Shown: in pieces, positions 1 to 10,505 of the stretch
Layout: every line of letters begins with the position of its first letter
How positions within the stretch are numbered: the stretch's first letter is position 1
Source: Tritrichomonas musculus
Taxonomy: Eukaryota > Parabasalia > Tritrichomonadida > Tritrichomonadidae
DNA length: 64,000 bases
Assembly: GCA_039105265.1 (NCBI GenBank)
Contig: JAPFFF010000005.1
Coordinates: forward strand, 5,379,501 to 5,443,500
Reading direction: 5' to 3'
Notes under the pieces: generated by a model
What the model saw: the letters and a program-made list of their open reading frames with translations, nothing else
Databases searched by the model: none
Told to the model about the DNA's origin: nothing
Program-made: the position numbers and the translations under genes

Positions 1-342
1 GAATCTACAGATATAGCTTGCACTGCACTTGAAATTTTACAGAATCCAATGCTACATTTTTTTGTAAAAAATAATGCAGCAAATCTTTATTTTATGCTCA
101 TTATTTCGATTTCTACAGTTGCAACTGAACATTGGAACGATGATACACGTGATATGGCAAAAACAACATTAGAAGTTTTGAATCAAATAGAACCAAACGC
201 ATATCGGAAAGCAGCAGCAATGCAAAAATCAATAAAATCAATGAAAACGCCTTTTTGCGGAATACCTAAAACCAAATGGAAGAAATTAATAGGTTTAGCA
301 AAATATTATGACACTGGCAATTTACAATTTGATATTTTGTGA
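1..342 (+). CDS. PP2A regulatory subunit B56-like, C-terminal part (5' end outside window)
   Basis: The reading frame is open from the first base to a TGA at 340-342, so this is the 3' end of a larger gene. The last ~113 residues resemble the end of B56 (B') regulatory subunits of protein phosphatase 2A: a helix with NNAANLYFML, then ATEHWNDDTRDM where B56 has SKTHWNKTIHGL, then NQIEPNAYRKAAAMQKSIK and a final KWKKLIGLAK helix matching the B56 EMWQKIEELAR helix. B56 proteins are HEAT-like scaffolds that direct the PP2A catalytic core to substrates. The match is by eye over a short C-terminal segment, so the family is likely but not certain. The first internal Met (49) is not the start, because the same frame continues upstream of it. 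Confidence 0.65.
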   Translation, partial: ESTDIACTALEILQNPMLHFFVKNNAANLYFMLIISISTVATEHWNDDTRDMAKTTLEVLNQIEPNAYRKAAAMQKSIKSMKTPFCGIPKTKWKKLIGLAKYYDTGNLQFDIL

Positions 343-751
343 ATTATCATGTAATAAAAATTTTTTTTGATAAAAATCCATTTTTTAATCTTTGATAAAA
401 ACTGTCATAACCAGATTTTGGTTACCAAAACTTTTAGAGTCTTTCTTAATCACTCGTTTCAAGTGAGAACATTCATATACTCTTTTATTCTAAAAAAACG
501 TTTTTTTCTAATTTCATCGTTTTTTGATTGAATTGAATTCATTCCTATTTTTTTTAACATTACAAAAATATTATTATACCATTAAAATAATATAATTTTA
601 GAAATATGTAATTTCGTAAGGATAAAAAAAATTTTATTTCTTCAATTTTTCTTTAAAAATTATATTAGTTTATATGATAAAAATTTTTCTGAAGTTTATA
701 GTGAAAAACCGCTTTCAAAATTTAAAGTTTTCAATATCATTTCACTTACAA
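343..751. other. intergenic spacer, AT-rich
   Basis: No gene is visible. The spacer holds homopolymer T and A runs and one short palindrome (TTTTGGTTACCAAAA near 415-430). It should contain the 3' UTR of the upstream gene and the promoter of the gene starting at 752. Confidence 0.5.
742..746 (+). promoter_or_regulatory. Inr-like TCACT motif
   Basis: TCACT fits the trichomonad initiator consensus TCA(+1)-Py-A/T. The presumed +1 A (744) lies 8 nt upstream of the ATG at 752, matching the very short 5' UTRs of trichomonad mRNAs. It supports the start at 752 over the earlier in-frame ATG at 674, which would put this motif inside the coding region. The motif is short and occurs often by chance. 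Confidence 0.35.
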
Positions 752-1855
752 ATGGATGATCTTTTATCAAAACTCAAATTTACTGTTAAAGACCACGAAA
801 TCCAAATATCAGGAACTTACAAGGCAAAAGCTGAATTACGAAAAGAGCTTCTTAAATTCCTAAAACAACCTGAAGATACTCAATTTGATTCAATTAACAT
901 AATGTCAATAGTACCTGATACACCGTTTTACAGAAGAGTTCGCCGTTATCTTTCTTTGTGCCTTGATGTTCCAAAAGAAGACGTTGATCCCGAGTCTATA
1001 ATTGAATTTCATGCAGATTGGCTTCGAAAAGACTTATCTGCTCCAAGCCTTGAAAAATTCGTTCAATCACCTTTTGAAATTCCTTTTCCATTTGCTGCAT
1101 TTTTAATTGAAACATTTAGCAACAATCAACCCAAACATTTTCAGACTCAGTTTTCAAAACAATTTTTATTCCAAAAGACCATTCTTAATCTAAATCTTCT
1201 TGCCCCATTACCAGTAGCTTTTGAGTTTATTCAACAAAAATCAACAGTTCAACTTTCATTTGCTGATACTCCTTCAACCACAGCACAGCAAATATACAAT
1301 CAAGTAAAATTAGCATTGAACATTTTCAATACTGTTAAGCCAATTACTATTCGATTTTCCGATGTTTGCTCTGAACACTCAACTCCTGAATTTTTAAGAA
1401 AACTTAGTGAAGATTTTGAATGCGTTATATTATTACAATACTTCGGCCGCAAAGATCCCAAGATCGATTTGGTTACATTTGACCTATATGTACTTCCTTC
1501 TCGTCCTGGAAAAGATTATCGTGAAACTCTTATAATGAAGTTTAAAGATGTTTTTGATAAGTACTTCAATGCAAAACATTGCCCCAGGTGTGGTAAGTTC
1601 TTCCCAGTAATCAGTTCTTCGAATGAGGAGTGTGGAATCAATGAACACGAAGGAAATCAAATTCCTTTTGATGATGGACAATTAGAACATGTTGAAACTT
1701 TAGAAGATGGCACAACAATGACATTAGTTAGATTTGAATGCTGTGGAGAAGTTGAGAAAGGCTCAACCCCCACAGAATTCATGAAATTCGGTGATCTTCA
1801 TATTCCAGAAGAAAATCCCAAAGTATATTCTGCATTTAATTCACAAACGTATTAA
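752..1855 (+). CDS. unrecognised 367-aa protein with a Cys-rich C-terminal segment
   Basis: Family not recognised. The frame is open from 674, but I start at 752 (MDDLLSKLKF) because the 26 preceding residues look like translated AT-rich leader and an Inr-like motif lies just before 752. The protein has a mixed alpha/beta-looking N-terminal two thirds without membrane segments. The C-terminal quarter holds HCPRCGKFFPV near residue 280 and a later FECCGEVEKG, together suggestive of a zinc-binding knuckle (two CxxC or CC pairs about 55 residues apart). The stop is TAA followed by A, giving the TAAA string that trichomonads use as a poly(A) signal overlapping the stop. Probably a lineage-specific conserved protein; no function is claimed. 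Confidence 0.7.
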   Translation: MDDLLSKLKFTVKDHEIQISGTYKAKAELRKELLKFLKQPEDTQFDSINIMSIVPDTPFYRRVRRYLSLCLDVPKEDVDPESIIEFHADWLRKDLSAPSLEKFVQSPFEIPFPFAAFLIETFSNNQPKHFQTQFSKQFLFQKTILNLNLLAPLPVAFEFIQQKSTVQLSFADTPSTTAQQIYNQVKLALNIFNTVKPITIRFSDVCSEHSTPEFLRKLSEDFECVILLQYFGRKDPKIDLVTFDLYVLPSRPGKDYRETLIMKFKDVFDKYFNAKHCPRCGKFFPVISSSNEECGINEHEGNQIPFDDGQLEHVETLEDGTTMTLVRFECCGEVEKGSTPTEFMKFGDLHIPEENPKVYSAFNSQTY

Positions 1856-4800
1856 AAAATACTTACAAACTTACCAAATAATAAAATATCATAAATAAAA
1901 TATAAAATATATAAAGAATAATAATAATATAATTTTTATTTATTTTGAACAAATATTACAGCGCTATTACTCGCCAGAATCAAATAACGATTCAACGAAA
2001 GGGAGATTAGCTTAAATAATTTATCTAATTCAAAAAAATCTCAAATTTCCTTTGATGATTTTGAATCTTATCTTCCTAATTATTTTTACAATTATCTGGA
2101 GTTAGAATTGAAAAAAATAATTAGGAAGATAATATTAAATTATTCTAAAGTGAACAGGGTAACCGTTTTTCGCACGTTAAGAACCCTCAAAAAATCATTT
2201 ATATCTTATTATAAAAACAAGAAAAAACAATATTTAAAAAATCCTTAAAGATACAATACATAATTATTTCAAGTGTGATGAAATAAAGTCCTAATGGTAT
2301 ATTTTTTTGATCATCCAAAGGACTTGTATATTAATAGTTTTGATATTTTATTTTAGTGCTAAATGATAAAATGATATTATGCCTTTTAACTAAAATTTAT
2401 ACTAGACTTATAAATTTCCTAATCACATTTTTTATTATTGAAATCCTGGGGAATATTCCTTTCAGTTGAGTGTTTATTTATATTGATATTTTATTTTATA
2501 CGACGATTGATGTTAATAATTCTATTATATTATAATTAATGTTTTTTGATAGAGAATTTTATTACAAAATAAAATTTTTTTAATATATATTTATTTAATA
2601 AAGCATATTAAATATATTGCTTTCATTTTGGAGTTGAAATGGTAATTATTGCATGATTATTTAGGTTTATTAAAAATCAAAGTTCTCTGAAAAATAATAA
2701 CAAATAAATATTATATATAATCATGTCAAGCAAATATAATTATTTATCTGCTGAATAAATCAATTAATTGTGATATTTATGTATTTTAATGATGTTAGGA
2801 GGTTCTATGATTTTTAATTATTAAATTTTAATAATAAAATAGACTATCTTCTTTAATATACGGAAATTTCATTTCTAAAATAACTAAATACATAAGTAAA
2901 TTCAGAATAAAAAATGAATAAAATAAAAAAATTGAGTAGAGCAAATAAAATATCGTTCAATTTGTCAACTTTTTGAATTATTTTATACTTTGATATTTTT
3001 CTTTCATTTGTCGATATATCGATTTATTTCTGTGTATTTAACCACTTCTATCAAACATGTAAAAACGTTTAGAATTAAAATTCGTAAGTTAGTTCTGAAA
3101 AGTTAAACTTTTTGATAACTTAGATTTTAAAAACATAAATAATGTTTTTCCCCTACGATAGTTTTTTTTTTTTTTTCTGGTCTTTATTAAGTTTGCTTAA
3201 AAACCAATATACTATATAATATTTCAATATGAAATCGAAACGACGATTTTCAATAACCGCCAAAGTCGTGCTACTTTATTATTCCTTTGATTTTTTACAT
3301 CACAAAAGCATTAACGTAACATTTTAACGTAATCGATGCTTGATTCTTTACTTTTATTATGAAACATGCTTGATAGAATTTTGACAAATTAATTTATGAT
3401 GAAACATAAGCTAAAAGCAATTATAAATAATGGCATTTTAAAATACTTTTTCTGGAAGAAACTCTGGTACTAAGAAAAAAGTTTTTTCAAAAAACAAAAC
3501 AGCTTTTCCAATTATCAATAAAATATATTATATTATAAATAACTATAATTAAACAAATATCTTTTTGTTTTTCGAAAAAATCTATTTTAAATTGAATAGA
3601 AAAACACGTTATTTTTCTTCTAAACATTTAAATAATTCTATTAATATTCAATTTTTTCTAACAAATAAATCAAAATTTGTTATCCCCACAATTTTGAATG
3701 AATTTTTTTTTCAAATAATTGTGTCTGATTACAATAAATAAATGATATAGTATTTATTATTTTAATTTATAATTACTTTATTATATTATAAATATATATC
3801 ATTCATTAATGCACATTTATGTAATATAAATAGTAAAATAATATTATTCTTAAATATGATTATAATCTCAAACAAAATTTTTAAAAAAGAGATTTGACCT
3901 ATTTTGTTATATATATTATAAAAATAGATATATTTACCTTTAATATACATATTAAGCATTATATAGATGATATTATATTTTTAAAATAATAATAAATAAT
4001 TATTAATCGAGAAATATTTCTAATGTGACAATTTTAAATTGAGTAAAAACATCTAACTAAATAAAGGGACGTTAAAGTTGTCACATTTGAAATTTATTTA
4101 TTCTGGCCAATAGTTTAATATATGTATTATTATAGACATAATATATGTATATATATATTTACATGAGTATATATAAATCCCAAATAATTAATAAAATTTG
4201 AAATAAATAGTAATATTTTCATTTATTTATAAATCTCAATTTTTTTAATTTTCAATGTGAATAGAATTTTTTATTGAATTGATTTTGCAAACTATATCTT
4301 ATTATATCAATTTTTAACATTTTATTATAAATGATATTTAAATGTAACAAATATATAAGAAAATAAAATAAATGAATAATTGATTAAATATTAAAAAATA
4401 AGTAATATAATTCAATATATAAACATTTATATCAAAATTCTTAGAAAGGCTCGTTAGAAGAAAATTGAGATAAAATGCACAAAAAGTTCAATAAATAATT
4501 CAATTTTTTGAAAGAAAACTAACGCAAACTCTCACAATTTTCTATACTGTAAACTCATCTTGATCGAAATAATTTTGAATTGTTGATCGTTAAAAAAATG
4601 GAATTTTCAATTGAATTTGAGTTTGTTATTAAAATTATTGAATTAAAAATAATTGATATGTTTAATGGAGAAGATTTATTTTTACTTTATAATAAATGAT
4701 ATTTGATATCATTTAGTAAAATGATTTAACTAGTTCTTTTATCAAATTAATTAAAGTATATCAAGAAAAACAAAAAAATTTGCAATATTCATAAATAAAT

Positions 4801-5189
4801 TAATATATCTTGAAATCTTTTGATTAATACTAAAATATAATGAATAATATATATATCAATACACAAATAAAAAATAATATCCTATTATATTTTATTAATT
4901 AGATTTGTATGATCATTTATTTACTTTTTTAATGAAATTTTGGAGTTTTTTTAAACCAGGCCATTAAGCATGTATTTATTATTTAAACATAATACAAATA
5001 CTAACTATTATACATATAAGATAAATTTACTTAAAAATAATAAAAATGAAAATTATTTATAAAGATAATTATATTTTATTTCAATATAACAATACGTTTT
5101 TCAACTCGATATAAAATTCAATTTGAAATATTAAATTCAATATTTTTCAAATTAATTCAAATTGAAAAATTTTTTAGGAAAACTATCAT
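1856..5189. other. long AT-rich intergenic region
   Basis: About 3.3 kb without a credible coding frame, RNA gene or transposon ends. It is dominated by A/T runs and TATA-like strings. Two structured spots stand out: a long-stem inverted repeat at 2068-2132 and a 10-bp inverted pair AATGTGACAA/TTGTCACATT near 4022-4087. The right end is the promoter region of the cyclase at 5190. Confidence 0.5.
2068..2132. repeat. long-stem inverted repeat (hairpin)
   Basis: A perfect 20-bp inverted repeat (2068-2087 against 2113-2132) is extended inward by CAATT/AATTG after a small bulge, leaving a short loop. The arms contain ATCTTCCTAATTATTTTT. It lies about 210 bp beyond the stop of the upstream gene. 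It could be a transcript-end hairpin, a small MITE or a chance palindrome in AT-rich DNA; a 20-bp perfect arm makes pure chance less likely. Confidence 0.55.
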
Positions 5190-5190
5190 A
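5186..5190 (+). promoter_or_regulatory. Inr-like TCATA overlapping the start codon
   Basis: TCATA fits TCA(+1)-Py-A/T, with the presumed +1 A only 2 nt before the ATG at 5190. If used, the mRNA would be almost leaderless, which is known in trichomonads. Confidence 0.3.
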
Positions 5191-8100
5191 TGGGGGATCC
5201 ACAAGGTAAGCTTCCTAGCCAACTTTCTTCGGTTTCTTCCATGAACTTAAATGGAATTGAAGATTTTTCAAAGAATTCAAGATGGACAAATGCTTTTAAA
5301 ATTTCAGATTATATGGTTCAAAATTGTACATTTCCAACAACAATTACTTTTCTTTTCTTTATTTTTTTAATGTATCAAATATACACGACATCGATTTGGC
5401 ATCCATTTTTAACTCATAAAAAAGGAAGAGATGATATTTTTTATTATATTTATATTGTAGCATTTTTTTCTGAACAAACAGATCTAGCATCAGCTAATAG
5501 CGGCAATGATTTTACTATTCAGTTTATTGTATTTACTGTACTATTTGTAATTTCTTTAATTAGTCTTTTATACGCTTTCGCCAGTTTCAAAATCACCAGA
5601 CAAATGAATTCACTCGTTATTTATTTCGTAAGGCTGACTCACGAATATGTAGGTATAATTATCATTTATCCAATTTCTTCATTAGCTGGACAAATATGTT
5701 ACAAAATTATTAACATTAACGAATTTTATGACAGCGGAGCAAATGATGAAAATTCAATTCCTGGGCTATCAATTTTAGCGTTTGTTTTACTTTTGATTTA
5801 TCTTATTTATTTCATATTTGTGACTACATTTTTTTATGGAGCTAGCTCAGCTTCTGTTTATATCGACCACTCATACTTTATGAATTATGATCAATTTTAC
5901 TTTAGGATTTTTCTTCTTTTAAATGCAGCAATTATATTTTTACAGCCACTATTTATGGGAATAGAAAACTGGGGATTTTTATCGGTTGTTGTTTTCCATT
6001 TGATTATTGTAATATACGAAATTATTCAACAAACATATCTTCCTTTTCAATTTGCTTTCTCCAATATTATATTTTCAGGAATTTTATATGCTATGATAGC
6101 TCAGAATATTTTTGTTGCAATTGTTTATATGTTTTTTATAGATTTAGAACGAAAATGGCTTATAATCGTATACGCCGCAATTTTAGTTGTGTCAATTATT
6201 ATATCTTCAATTGTTTATTCTCAATTAAAAAGTCGAAAAGAGAAAAAATTATTTTATAACGGAAAGACAAATACTGTAATGGGCATTAAAGTCAATTCAG
6301 ACAATATTCGTCTTACAGATGAAGAAAAAGTTGAACGTTTTTCACAGATGAAATTAGAATCTACTCAAAATTCGCTTTTTTATCTTCATTACGGCTTACA
6401 TGACATGAGCGATATGTTTCTTGATATGTCATTAATACAATATATTGTACAAAACGAAAGAACGAAAGATAATGTTATTAATTGCCTTCGATTTGTTATC
6501 ATTTTCCCAACACACATTCGAATTGCCAATCAATTAATGTATATTTTAAAGAAAATGGGAGGCTTCTCTTTATTTGATCAATACATTATTTTTCAGGTAA
6601 GGAAAATTCGAATTTTAAGACAATCATCATCATCGCTTCAATCAACAGAGCAATTGCATGAAATATCAAGGTTAAACCAAGCATGCCAATCCAAAGTTTC
6701 AAACTTTTTCGGCCGAAGAACCGCAAATTGTGGAATTTTAACAAATATCTATAAATCAGTTTCCAATGTTAATGGACTTTTCAAGGAAAGCTTAGTTAGT
6801 TATGCAAACTCTACTCTATATCGTGACGAATATGTTAATTTCTTAATAGATGGTCAATCTGATTTTACTGCAGCCATTAGTGAGACTCGAAAAAGAGAAA
6901 TGCTAGAAACAGGAACGTCATATGCCAAAGATATTTGTTTTCGATCTTTTGTTGTTTCATATGAATCATATCTTCGCGATAAAGTACTCAATTCAAAAGG
7001 CCAATTCATATCAGCCATTCGACCTGATGGTTCTATATCTATGCAAACCGATACTAAGCACACCAGTTCATCAGGTGAGCTTGAATTACGAGTTGAAGAA
7101 GAGATTGGGAAAACCATCATTAATCAAGCCCGTATTCGAATAGCGATGCAAAATGCCATACGTTGTAAGAAGGCCAATTTTTCCAAAGTGATGATTTTCT
7201 ATTTAATTCTATCATTAATATTATCGATAATATTATTTTCTGTTATGTTTGGTCTTTTATTCAATTACTTTGATCATCGATATTCATCCACTCAACGAAG
7301 CATGAAGAGCTCCTACACATTGATGTATTTTGTCACATCTAATTTAGCTAATTTATTAGCCTGGGGGAACCAAACTGGCAACTTTGTCTTTGGTTCAAAT
7401 CGAGAGAAACAATGGTATACACATGAATCCCCCTACAGAGGCTTTCTAGATTATAATCTTACCTTTTCCCAAAATGCACTTTGGTTCCAAAAACGGGCCC
7501 AACGGATGTACATTGATTTAACGTCCGATTTCTCATCATTTGCACTTGAGAGCTCTGATCGCGAAAGTGTACAAAAGATGTCCAGTCCACTAGTCAATCC
7601 CAGCGTAAATTTGACACTTTGTTATGACGGTTCACCAGCCAAAAAAGTGACAACAGGATTAGCCATGGCATTCACATTCATCCACGTCAGTCAAGCTTCG
7701 CTAGCGAAGAACACAGACTACGCGACGTGGTTTTCACAGAACAATGACTTTTGCCATGCGATTTCAATCAATTCAGACATCGCATCAGCGATGAATGAAT
7801 TTCGGCTGGGAATTGTTGACGAAGAGAAAAAGAATGCAAAAGACGTTAAGAAATTTTTGAATTTATTGACGATCATCATTCCAATAGTTTACTTTATTTA
7901 TGGCTTCATCTTGTTCATCATCTTCGCAATGCTCTACATGCATGAAGTGCAAAACTTTGCAACAAGCATTTTGGGCTTTGAAAAAGCAACATTAGAAGAT
8001 GCTGCTTCATCTCTCAATTTGAGGAACAAAGCACGAAACGGAGAGAAGTCAGACATGAATCAAAATCAAGAGCATTCATCTAACTATTTAATAGTTCTCT

Positions 8101-9935
8101 ACATTGTTGCTTACTTTTGTTTAATGGCCTGTATTTTGGTCTTATTCATCGTTGATTCGAAGAATGCAGAAACGTTAAACATTAGGTTCCAATCAACCAC
8201 TATTTGGTCCCTTCGATCATCAGTAAGGATGCCCTTTACATTGATTTCATTACAGTCACTTTTGTTGGCACTTTTCATCACACCAGGAAAACGGTCAGTT
8301 GAAACAAACATCACTAACGCCAAGCGCGAATTGGAGACATATCGAGGCTTTGTCGACTTTGTTGTTGAAAACAGCAACTTTTTGATACAAGGCGATTCTG
8401 AGACGGAAGAGTTAATTGGCTTTGATTCTGTCATTGATGACATCATCACAAAGACGCAATGCGAGCCAGACCCAGGGAATGTTTCGATGCATGAAACTTA
8501 TCGTTGTAACAGTTTGAATCAATTGATTTATTATTACGACCGTTTAAGTAATGATATTGCCATTGAAATTTCTAAGTATGACGGTTATGTCTATGGTAAA
8601 ATGCCAGGTGAAATTCCTCATCTTGTCCTCAATCACATCATCCCTGACTCAATCACACTTAACGAAAGGTTCGACCATTTAGTCGTCTCTTTTCTTGAGA
8701 ACTTTAAGACTTCTCACATCATTTTTTACATCATTCAATTGATCGTGATTGTGATCATCTTCATCGTCGGTTTCTTATTATGGAAGCACTTCAATAATGC
8801 TTACGATACTGCTCTTCTTTTGCTCCGTCGAGTGTCGCCCGTCGCTGTCGTCTCAAACACAAAGTTGCTGAAATACATTCTCGACATTTCGTCGAATGAC
8901 AAAGTGAATGTGATGTCAACTTCGGAGTCAATTGTGAAGAACTCTTTAAGTAGCATCATCTGCATCGGAAAGATGAAAACTATTGAGATTGTTAACAAGT
9001 CAGTCTCATCAATGCTTGGCTACACACCCGACCAAGTATTGGGTCAAAATATTGAGAACATTTTCGACGACGAATCAGCCTTCATTGTCAATCAAAAAAT
9101 TGACCTTATGATGGCCAAACAGTGCCCGTTATACTACGAAAGTCACATAATGTGCGTCAACGACAATAACATGAAAGTGCCATGCATGATCATGATGATT
9201 GGAATTGAGAACGACGAGAATGAATTGTCATTTGTAATCGTCCTCAATGAAGAGTCCGAATTAATCGAACAACAAAAGAAAGCTGAAGAGGCAAAGGCAT
9301 CAAGCGAAAAGCTCCTATACAACATCCTCCCACGAAGCATCGTTACACGTATCAACGCTGGCGAAAAAGACATCTCTTTCACGGTTGAAAAGGCGACAAT
9401 TTGCTTCATCGATTTCGTCAAGTTTAGCGAGCATTCGGCACATTTGACACCAAAAGAAATTATGGGTCACTTGTCAGCTTTCTTCGGGGCCTATGACGAG
9501 ATAATTATGAAATACGAACATTTGATGAAAATTAAATTAATCGGTGACGTTTACATGTGCGCAGGCGGACTATTCTCTCCTGATATACAGCCAAGTGTTC
9601 ATGCTGAACAAATGATCGGATTCGCATTAGACGCACTGACTGCAATTGACGAATTGAATGTGAAATTATCAACTCTCTTAACAGTGAGAATCGGTATAAA
9701 TACAGGAGGACCAATAATTGCTGGCGTCCTTGGAACAGACAAGCCCGTTTTCGATATCATTGGAGACCCAATTAATATCGCATCTAGATTACAGAGTACT
9801 GATATACCTGGACAGATCCAGATAAGCAAGGATACTTACGAAATAATCGGAAGTAACGACTTTAATATCGAACCTCGTGGCGAGGTGTTTTTGAAAGGAA
9901 AAGGTAATCAAATGGTTTACATAGTGAAACCTTGA
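5190..9935 (+). CDS. multi-pass membrane adenylate cyclase with PAS domain (class III, catalytically complete)
   Basis: Would make cAMP from ATP at a membrane. The 1581-aa protein starts with about eight hydrophobic segments (roughly residues 45-345). A long cytosolic stretch follows, then further membrane segments near 665-695, 895-920, 970-995 and 1172-1200 bracketing two extracytoplasmic loops. A PAS-like domain sits near 1245-1355, a short coiled linker (EQQKKAEEAK from 1360) leads into LLYNILPRSIVTRI, and the class III catalytic domain runs about 1395-1575. Canonical residues are all visible: metal-binding D1408 (FIDF) and D1453 (IGDVYM), the ATP-selective pair K1449 and D1522 (VFDIIGD), the transition-state pair N1529 and R1533 (INIASR), and the late Lys in FLKGKG. 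K/D rather than E/C indicates adenylate over guanylate specificity. One catalytic domain per chain implies homodimers. The 5' part is clearly more AT-rich than the 3' part. Trichomonads carry large families of this architecture. Confidence 0.92.
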   Translation: MGDPQGKLPSQLSSVSSMNLNGIEDFSKNSRWTNAFKISDYMVQNCTFPTTITFLFFIFLMYQIYTTSIWHPFLTHKKGRDDIFYYIYIVAFFSEQTDLASANSGNDFTIQFIVFTVLFVISLISLLYAFASFKITRQMNSLVIYFVRLTHEYVGIIIIYPISSLAGQICYKIININEFYDSGANDENSIPGLSILAFVLLLIYLIYFIFVTTFFYGASSASVYIDHSYFMNYDQFYFRIFLLLNAAIIFLQPLFMGIENWGFLSVVVFHLIIVIYEIIQQTYLPFQFAFSNIIFSGILYAMIAQNIFVAIVYMFFIDLERKWLIIVYAAILVVSIIISSIVYSQLKSRKEKKLFYNGKTNTVMGIKVNSDNIRLTDEEKVERFSQMKLESTQNSLFYLHYGLHDMSDMFLDMSLIQYIVQNERTKDNVINCLRFVIIFPTHIRIANQLMYILKKMGGFSLFDQYIIFQVRKIRILRQSSSSLQSTEQLHEISRLNQACQSKVSNFFGRRTANCGILTNIYKSVSNVNGLFKESLVSYANSTLYRDEYVNFLIDGQSDFTAAISETRKREMLETGTSYAKDICFRSFVVSYESYLRDKVLNSKGQFISAIRPDGSISMQTDTKHTSSSGELELRVEEEIGKTIINQARIRIAMQNAIRCKKANFSKVMIFYLILSLILSIILFSVMFGLLFNYFDHRYSSTQRSMKSSYTLMYFVTSNLANLLAWGNQTGNFVFGSNREKQWYTHESPYRGFLDYNLTFSQNALWFQKRAQRMYIDLTSDFSSFALESSDRESVQKMSSPLVNPSVNLTLCYDGSPAKKVTTGLAMAFTFIHVSQASLAKNTDYATWFSQNNDFCHAISINSDIASAMNEFRLGIVDEEKKNAKDVKKFLNLLTIIIPIVYFIYGFILFIIFAMLYMHEVQNFATSILGFEKATLEDAASSLNLRNKARNGEKSDMNQNQEHSSNYLIVLYIVAYFCLMACILVLFIVDSKNAETLNIRFQSTTIWSLRSSVRMPFTLISLQSLLLALFITPGKRSVETNITNAKRELETYRGFVDFVVENSNFLIQGDSETEELIGFDSVIDDIITKTQCEPDPGNVSMHETYRCNSLNQLIYYYDRLSNDIAIEISKYDGYVYGKMPGEIPHLVLNHIIPDSITLNERFDHLVVSFLENFKTSHIIFYIIQLIVIVIIFIVGFLLWKHFNNAYDTALLLLRRVSPVAVVSNTKLLKYILDISSNDKVNVMSTSESIVKNSLSSIICIGKMKTIEIVNKSVSSMLGYTPDQVLGQNIENIFDDESAFIVNQKIDLMMAKQCPLYYESHIMCVNDNNMKVPCMIMMIGIENDENELSFVIVLNEESELIEQQKKAEEAKASSEKLLYNILPRSIVTRINAGEKDISFTVEKATICFIDFVKFSEHSAHLTPKEIMGHLSAFFGAYDEIIMKYEHLMKIKLIGDVYMCAGGLFSPDIQPSVHAEQMIGFALDALTAIDELNVKLSTLLTVRIGINTGGPIIAGVLGTDKPVFDIIGDPINIASRLQSTDIPGQIQISKDTYEIIGSNDFNIEPRGEVFLKGKGNQMVYIVKP

Positions 9936-10505
9936 AATAACATTAATCACTTTTCAAGTGCTTTTTTTTTTAACTTTCTTTCTCTAATTTTTTTTTACTT
10001 TGATAATTTTAATTTTTTAATATTGTTTAATAAATAAAAATCTAATTTTTTTTAATCAATGGTATTTTTTTTTTCCTTTTTTAATAACATTATTTGTTGA
10101 CAATACTTTATTACATGAATTTGAACAGTATGTAAAGTAAGAAAGACAATAAATTTTAATAAAGTTCATTTTTTAAAGACCATTTATCTTTTCAAATTTG
10201 AAAAGAATTTTCACAAATTTGTGAGATGGTAAAATGCATTCATTCAAAATTTTATAATATCGTTATCATATGAAAAACCGAAAAATCATAATATCTTTTT
10301 ATGATATTAAAAAATATAATATTTTATTAATATTTTGTATATTAAATTATATTTAATATATATAAAGATTATAATATATATAAAATTATTCATAAATATT
10401 TATACTTCATCCAAAAAAGATTTTCTGTGCATATTGAATTATTTGATTAGGAATTTGTTCATAAATGATGCTTTAAATTTTGATCATTCGCATCATTATT
10501 TTATT
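9936..10505. other. intergenic spacer, AT-rich
   Basis: No gene seen. The left end holds a T-rich 3' UTR-like stretch (TTTTTTTTT around 9963). The right end, including the in-frame codons 10335-10505, reads as translated A/T noise (poly I/Y/K/L) and is treated as leader of the next gene. Confidence 0.5.

Noticed and set aside
674-751. Upstream in-frame start of the Cys-rich protein gene
   Set aside because: The 26 residues look like translated leader and include the Inr-like motif placed just before the ATG at 752.
4022-4087. 10-bp inverted pair AATGTGACAA/TTGTCACATT as transposon ends
   Set aside because: Too short, only 46 bp apart, and no target duplication.
1856-5189. tRNA or other small RNA genes in the long spacers
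   Set aside because: No GTTC-type T-loop with a matching acceptor stem and no snRNA signature was found by eye on either strand.
6854-7120. Minus-strand frames inside the cyclases, adaptin and other large genes
   Set aside because: They are antisense shadows of well-supported coding regions with no domain content.
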